From an uncultured Gammaproteobacteria bacterium (GTDB taxonomy: Bacteria > Pseudomonadota > Gammaproteobacteria > GCA-001735895), in NCBI GenBank assembly GCA_947259305.1, contig CAMYML010000052.1:1-39323 (forward strand): a stretch of 39,323 bases of DNA. The letters are read 5' to 3'. Shown here piece after piece: positions 35,505 to 39,323 of the stretch. Each line of letters starts with the position of its first letter. Positions within the stretch are counted from its first letter, which is position 1. The notes beneath the pieces were generated by a model. The model did no database searches, was not told where the DNA came from, and worked only from the letters and a program-made list of their open reading frames with translations. A program made the position numbers and the translations under genes.

Positions 35505-35690
35505 TTAATAGTCGATCTGCGCATGCTGCAGGGATTTGCGCTGGGCGCGGTTTTCCAGGCTGCCGCCGTACTCGTCGCTGCGCTGGTTAGTGGCGGTAGA
35601 AAGAAAATGCTGGAACACGCCGTGGCCGTGCGCGGCGACCAGGCAAAGTACAGCCTGGGTGTTCGGAGTTAGCGCGCTGATCGCTTTCAT
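35505..35690 (-). pseudogene. Patchwork fragment: DprA-like start joined to a piece of amine dehydrogenase
   Basis: The 61-codon frame reads MKAISALTPNTQAVLCL, then VAAHGHGVFQHF to YGGSLENR, then AQRKSLQHAQIDY and stop. The middle is a near-identical copy of the dehydrogenase at 32379-34451. The first part recalls the amino terminus of Smf/DprA-family proteins (SPNTQAILLL), but this match is short and tentative. The last part is unidentified. No product of this kind would fold as either parent. It is probably debris or an assembly chimera. Confidence 0.55.
35547..35647 (-). repeat. Inverted copy of 32884-32984
   Basis: It is 97 of 101 bases identical to the reverse complement of 32884-32984, about 2.6 kb away. 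The pair flanks most of the dehydrogenase, the cupin, the YdcH-like and the DksA-like genes. Confidence 0.9.
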
Positions 35691-35734
35691 TCGAGTTCGT
35701 TCCCGAGCAGGATATTTTCAACCATGCCGGCATT

Positions 35735-36766
35735 TCACCGACCTTCGTAACCTGCGAGCACATTAACCGTGTTGAGACCAATTTCTTTGACCGCGTAACC
35801 GCCTTCCATGATGAACAGTGTCGGCAGGTTGAGGCTGGCAATGGTTGCGCCGTAACGTTTGAAATCGTCGCTCGCGAGTTTGAAAAATGAAATCGGATCA
35901 TGCTCGAAGGTATCGACGCCAAGCGAGATCACCAGGGCATCGGGCGCGTAGTTAGCGATTTTTCGACAGGCGTCTTCGAGTGCGGCGCCCCAGGTTTTGA
36001 AGCTGGTGCCCGGCCCCATCGGGTAATTATGGTTGTAACCCTCGCCGACGCCGGCACCGGTTTCATCGGCGTAACCGAGGAAATGCGGGAAGGCATCGTT
36101 GGGATCGCCGTGCAATGAGAGGAACATGACATCGTCGCGGTCGTAAAAAATCGCCTGACTGCCGTTGCCGTGGTGAAAATCGACATCCAGCAGGGCCACG
36201 CGGGCCGCGCCCTGGTCGAGGAAAGCCTGCGCGGCTACCGCCGCGTTATTGATAAAACAGTAGCCGCCGAACATATCCCGGGCGGCATGGTGGCCCGGTG
36301 GACGGCACAGCGCAAAGGCTTGCCTGGCGCCGTCGCGCATTGCCGCCTGCGCGCTCAGGGCAACATTGACGCTGGCGCGCGCCGCTTCCCAGGTGCCGTT
36401 GGAAATCGAGGTCTCGGCGGCCAGTGCATAGTGCCCGAGTTTGCCTTCGATGTGATGGGGTATGCGCTCCTGCTGCATGCCGCGCGCCGGCCAGCAGGTA
36501 GCAATGGCTTCGCCTTCGAATCCCAGGGCGCTCCATTCGTCCCAGCAGGTTTCGAGAAAGCGGATGAAATCGGCGTCATGGATACGCGTTACCGCCTCGA
36601 TATCGAAATGTTGCGGCGCGACGATTTCTCCCAGCTTCACTTGCTTGACGCGCGCTAGCACGTGTTCGGCGCGCAGCGGGCACTCGAAGGGAGGCACCAG
36701 TACGCCGCCGTAGAGTTCGGTCCTGGCGTCACGCAGTGCGTGTTTTTCACTGAATACGGTAAGCAT
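35735..36766 (-). CDS. Acetylpolyamine amidohydrolase-like (histone deacetylase family)
   Basis: 343 residues, complete. The zinc and catalytic motifs are RPPGHHA, the LLDVDFHHGNG block and a later aspartate in SLGVDTFEHDP, followed by IMEGGYAV. The insert with GYNHNYPMGPGT and the acidic loop are as in bacterial acetylpolyamine amidohydrolases such as Pseudomonas AphA/AphB, which release acetate from acetylputrescine and acetylcadaverine. The neighbours (N-carbamoylputrescine amidase and a gamma-glutamylputrescine oxidase-like gene) support that role over deacetylation of protein. It starts 51 bases after the aguB stop on the same strand. Confidence 0.9.
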   Translation of the reverse strand: MLTVFSEKHALRDARTELYGGVLVPPFECPLRAEHVLARVKQVKLGEIVAPQHFDIEAVTRIHDADFIRFLETCWDEWSALGFEGEAIATCWPARGMQQERIPHHIEGKLGHYALAAETSISNGTWEAARASVNVALSAQAAMRDGARQAFALCRPPGHHAARDMFGGYCFINNAAVAAQAFLDQGAARVALLDVDFHHGNGSQAIFYDRDDVMFLSLHGDPNDAFPHFLGYADETGAGVGEGYNHNYPMGPGTSFKTWGAALEDACRKIANYAPDALVISLGVDTFEHDPISFFKLASDDFKRYGATIASLNLPTLFIMEGGYAVKEIGLNTVNVLAGYEGR

Positions 36767-36817
36767 GGTTAGTCTCCGGCAAGGATGCTGCGGTCAGGTC
36801 ACCGAGATCGGCTTGGT

Positions 36818-37708
36818 TCATGTCGATTGCTGTCCACCATCGAGGGTTGCCACTGTCTGATAGAGATCCGGGCGCCGATCGCGATAAATTCCCCAGGCGT
36901 CGCGATAACTGCGAATCGCGGCCATATCGAACTCGTGCACGAGCACGGTTTCGCTGGCCGTATCGGCCTGGGCCACGATGGCGCCCGTATGGTCGGCGAT
37001 AAACGAATGCCCGTAAAAGGTTAACTCGAGCGTCGGGTCCTGGGTTGCATGTTCGCTGCCGATGCGGTTGGAAGCGATGACCGGGACGATGTTGGCCGCG
37101 GCATGACCCTGCATGGTGCGCTGCCAGTGGCCACTGGAATCGAGCGTTAGCGCGGGCGGGGGTTCGGAACCGATCGCGGTCGGATAGAGCAGTAGTTCGG
37201 CACCGAGCAATGCCATGCTGCGCGCCGCTTCCGGGAACCATTGATCCCAGCAGACGCCGACGCCGATTTTGCCGTAGCGGGTGTTCCATACCCGGAAACC
37301 GGTGTCCCCGGGATTGAAATAGGTTTTCTCCTGATAGCCGGGACCATTCGGGATATGCGATTTGCGGTAAATCCCGAGCATCGACCCATCGGCGTCGATC
37401 ATCGCCAGCGAGTTGTAAAAAGCGCGGTTGGCGCGTTCGAACCAGCTACAGGGCAGCACCACGTCGAGTTCCTGTGCCAGGCGTTGAAATTTTTGTATCG
37501 CGGGATTTTCGGCGACGGTCGTTGCCAGCTCGAAATGCCTGGCGTCCTGTTCGATACAGAAGTAGGGCGTCTCGAACAGTTCCTGAATCAGGATTACCCG
37601 GGCGCCGGCGCTGGCGGCCTCTCGAATCAATTTCTCGGCGCCTTCGAGGTTTGCGGGAAGGTCCCAGCTGCAGGCCATTTGCGTGGCCGCGACGCTTAGC
37701 TTAGACAT
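36818..37708 (-). CDS. aguB: N-carbamoylputrescine amidase
   Basis: AguB converts N-carbamoylputrescine to putrescine, carbon dioxide and ammonia, in the agmatine route. 296 residues of the nitrilase family. The catalytic triad is visible: Glu in LIQELFE, Lys in YRKSHIP and Cys in GVGVCWDQWFPE. The start MSKLSVAATQMACSWD and phrases NPGDTGF and IASNRIG match AguB. The ATG is at 37706-37708; the open frame goes further upstream but is unlikely to be coding there. It is divergent from the oxidase gene with about 120 bases between the starts. aguA is not in the window. Confidence 0.94.
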   Translation of the reverse strand: MSKLSVAATQMACSWDLPANLEGAEKLIREAASAGARVILIQELFETPYFCIEQDARHFELATTVAENPAIQKFQRLAQELDVVLPCSWFERANRAFYNSLAMIDADGSMLGIYRKSHIPNGPGYQEKTYFNPGDTGFRVWNTRYGKIGVGVCWDQWFPEAARSMALLGAELLLYPTAIGSEPPPALTLDSSGHWQRTMQGHAAANIVPVIASNRIGSEHATQDPTLELTFYGHSFIADHTGAIVAQADTASETVLVHEFDMAAIRSYRDAWGIYRDRRPDLYQTVATLDGGQQST

Positions 37709-37828
37709 CGAAAAAACTCCGCGATTCCGATTATGAATGCTTGAATTCTTATCGATTTCTAACGCCTTGGCTAGCATTAAAAACACGTATCGCGCACAAT
37801 TCTGTCGTTGTCGACTCGAATCTACCTT

Positions 37829-39121
37829 ATGCCAGATTACTTGCCGCAGGATACAGCCGAAAACTCGCTCTGGGGTGCGAGCGCGATCGCGAACCCGGTC
37901 AGAGAGCAGCTGCGGGAATCCCTGCAGGTCGACGTGCTTGTCGTCGGTGGTGGATATACCGGCTTGTCGAGTGCACTGCATCTGGCCGAGCGGGGCGTTT
38001 CGGTGGTTTTGCTGGAGGCGAAAAGCATTGGTTTCGGTGGCTCCGGGCGTAATGCCGGTCTGGTCAATGCCGGTGTCTGGCAAAATCCCGCTTACGTGCG
38101 TAAACAGCTCGGTGAGGAGCCCGGCAACCGCTTCAATCTGGCGCTGCGCGATTCTCCGGCGCTGGTGTCCGACCTGGTCGAGTGCTATGACATGTCCTGC
38201 GACCTGCAGCAGACGGGGACGGTGCATATCGCGCATCGTGGCGGCGCGATGAAATATCTCGAAGATCGATGCCAACAGTTACAGGATCTGGGTTCCGCGG
38301 TCGAGCTGATCGATGGCGAATCTGCCCGGGAAATTTCGGCGTCGCCGGTATACCGTCATGGCGGCATCCACGATCCGGGCGCCGCTACCATCCATCCGCT
38401 GAACTATGCACGATCGCTGGCACGGGCGTCGCAGGATCTGGGCGCGCGACTGTTTCAGGCGTCGGCTATCGAAACTCTGACGCGGCAGAATGACCGCTGG
38501 TTTGCGACTAGCGGGTCGGGCGAAGTTTCGGCCGAACAGGTGATTATCGCGACCAACGCCTATGCCGATAACAATAGTCAGCAAGTGCACGGCTCGACCG
38601 TGCCGGTGTTTATTTTTCACTGTGCCACGGAGCCGTTGTCAGCCGAAGTCGCCGCCAGCATTATCCCCAGGCGTCATGGCCTGTGGGATACGCAAGCCCT
38701 GCTGACCTCGTCGCGCATCGACTCGGCCGGCCGACTGGTGATGAGTAGTGCCGGCAGGCTACGAGGTTCACAACGCGCCATCCGGGAAAACTGGATGGCG
38801 CGCACCCGCGACTGGCTGTATCCGCAAACCCGGGGCCTCGACTGGGCCTATCGCTGGAGCGGGCAGATCGGGGTAACCAGTAGCAAACTACCGCGCGTGC
38901 AGCTGCTGGCGCCCGGGGTGTTTGCCCCGGCCGGATACAATGGTCGAGGCATCGGCACGGGAAGCGTCATCGGCAAGCATCTGGCGGATACCATCGTCAG
39001 CGGTAACCGCGACGACTTCCCGTTCCCGATCGAGGCGCTTTATCGGGAAAAATGGCGCCGCCCGCGGGCCGCGTACTACAGTTACGGCAGCCTGGCGCTG
39101 CAGATTGGACAACGGCGCTAG
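37829..39121 (+). CDS. FAD-dependent amine oxidase, gamma-glutamylputrescine oxidase-like
   Basis: 430 residues. The amino-terminal FAD fold has VLVVGGGYTGLSSALHLAERG and the flavin-contacting GFGGSGRNAGLVNAG, as in PuuB and related DadA-type enzymes. The C-terminal ending has YNGRGIGTGSVIGKHLAD. PuuB oxidises gamma-glutamylputrescine to the aldehyde. The sequence alone cannot exclude another amine or a glycine/sarcosine-type substrate. The polyamine genes next door favour the polyamine reading. The ATG at 37829 is preferred over an in-frame TTG at 37808. puuA and puuC are not seen here. Confidence 0.85.
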   Translation: MPDYLPQDTAENSLWGASAIANPVREQLRESLQVDVLVVGGGYTGLSSALHLAERGVSVVLLEAKSIGFGGSGRNAGLVNAGVWQNPAYVRKQLGEEPGNRFNLALRDSPALVSDLVECYDMSCDLQQTGTVHIAHRGGAMKYLEDRCQQLQDLGSAVELIDGESAREISASPVYRHGGIHDPGAATIHPLNYARSLARASQDLGARLFQASAIETLTRQNDRWFATSGSGEVSAEQVIIATNAYADNNSQQVHGSTVPVFIFHCATEPLSAEVAASIIPRRHGLWDTQALLTSSRIDSAGRLVMSSAGRLRGSQRAIRENWMARTRDWLYPQTRGLDWAYRWSGQIGVTSSKLPRVQLLAPGVFAPAGYNGRGIGTGSVIGKHLADTIVSGNRDDFPFPIEALYREKWRRPRAAYYSYGSLALQIGQRR

Positions 39122-39195
39122 CGAGGCCCGATAAACGAATTTAAAAATTCTAATAATCGAATAAATTGGCTGGCATAATCGGCTGACGTCGATAA

Positions 39196-39209
39196 AATGT
39201 GATCACATT
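39196..39209. promoter_or_regulatory. Perfect 14-bp palindrome upstream of gcdH, possible operator
   Basis: AATGTGATCACATT lies 17 bases before the gcdH start. Its centre contains TGTGATCACA. It is too compact for the normal CRP site (TGTGA-N6-TCACA) and is more likely a dimeric repressor site. A CATAAT at 39174-39179 just upstream could be a -10. Confidence 0.4.
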
Positions 39210-39225
39210 CAACAGGCACAAAGCT

Positions 39226-39323
39226 ATGACGCAAGCAAAACGAGCACCCTTTGACTGGCAGGACCCGATGTTTCTCGAGCAGCAGTTGAGCGAGGAGGAA
39301 CGCATGATTCGCGACGCGGCGCG
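39226..39323 (+). CDS. gcdH: Glutaryl-CoA dehydrogenase, amino-terminal part (continues outside window)
   Basis: Only about 32 codons are present. The start MTQAKRAPFDWQDP, then MFLEQQLSEEERMIRDAAR, matches the conserved opening of glutaryl-CoA dehydrogenase (FDWQDP, then QLTEEERM-RD). That enzyme converts glutaryl-CoA to crotonyl-CoA in lysine and cadaverine breakdown and belongs to the acyl-CoA dehydrogenases. A general acyl-CoA dehydrogenase is possible, but FDWQDP favours this one. The catalytic glutamate is beyond the window. Confidence 0.85.
   Translation, partial: MTQAKRAPFDWQDPMFLEQQLSEEERMIRDAA

Larger units (their letters stand above)
35400..35734. other. 335-base gap with a chimeric gene fragment
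   Basis: 35400-35500 is AT-rich and contains AAACTC-CCC-GAGTTT followed by T residues, a weak terminator on the plus strand. The rest is taken up by the patchwork fragment and the inverted copy described separately. On the minus strand a 12-residue frame, MVENILLGNELE, ends in an ATGA overlapping the start of that fragment. It looks like the tail of a lost gene. No complete gene is present. Confidence 0.6.

Noticed and set aside
32884-35647. Template/variable repeat pair of a diversity-generating retroelement
   Set aside because: The few differences are not adenine-specific and no reverse transcriptase is present.
37709-38275. Long amino-terminal extension of the aguB frame
   Set aside because: It overlaps the divergent oxidase gene and has no AguB similarity; MSKLSVAATQM at 37708 is the normal start.
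39196-39209. CRP binding site
   Set aside because: CRP needs TGTGA-N6-TCACA. Here the half-sites abut with no spacer.
1-39323. CRISPR arrays, tRNA, rRNA, insertion sequences, prophage genes
   Set aside because: No regularly spaced direct repeats, tRNA-like cloverleaf, rRNA segment, transposase or integrase motif was seen on either strand.

Overview
The window looks like a chromosomal segment of a gammaproteobacterium, probably a marine or uncultured lineage. The first half carries a typical gammaproteobacterial core order: lnt, leuS, lptE, holA, proA, nadD, rsfS, rlmH, maf, rng, yhdP, a small periplasmic protein, tldD. This order resembles Pseudomonas and relatives. The genus cannot be named from the sequence alone. 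No tRNA, rRNA, CRISPR array, transposase or phage gene was seen.

Layout. Positions 1-3702 hold the end of lnt, then leuS and lptE. Positions 3832-8337 interrupt the usual lptE-holA pairing with a four-gene block: a membrane-anchored Sel1-like protein, a secreted SH3-like plus von Willebrand A protein resembling the periplasmic half of the kinase PpkA, an ABC ATPase and an FtsX/LolC-type permease resembling TagT/TagS. Positions 8340-8580 look like a CsrA-sequestering small RNA of the RsmY/RsmZ/CsrB type: a GacA-type upstream box, a TATAAT, eight GGA motifs and a strong terminator. Positions 8795-20035 hold holA to tldD. A deletion there has fused the end of rlmH to the start of maf and broken both. 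Positions 20127-24815 (minus strand) are an RND efflux operon with a small NTF2-like protein. Positions 25059-26862 hold a single-domain asparaginase-like protein and an MFS carrier.

The last third is metabolic. On the minus strand a DUF1028 protein, argE, a broken rimB-like protease, rimK and an aspartoacylase-like protein form one run (31227-26993). On the plus strand a 29-codon hpaB remnant, ridA, a LysR gene lacking its middle, a trimethylamine/dimethylamine dehydrogenase-family flavoprotein and a cupin follow (31489-34821). A YdcH-like protein and a DksA/TraR protein come next. Then an acetylpolyamine amidohydrolase-like gene, an N-carbamoylputrescine amidase and a gamma-glutamylputrescine oxidase-like gene suggest polyamine breakdown. 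The window ends in the first codons of a glutaryl-CoA dehydrogenase.

Two signals stand out. The first is the predicted Gac/Rsm small RNA lying directly after a T6SS-like threonine-phosphorylation sensor module that has neither kinase nor secretion genes. The second is a run of clean deletions that keep gene ends but lose gene middles (rlmH/maf, rimB, hpaB, lysR, and a patchwork fragment at 35505-35690). These are either real genome erosion or assembly faults. A family of palindromic repeats also recurs after lnt, after tldD and before the efflux operon.
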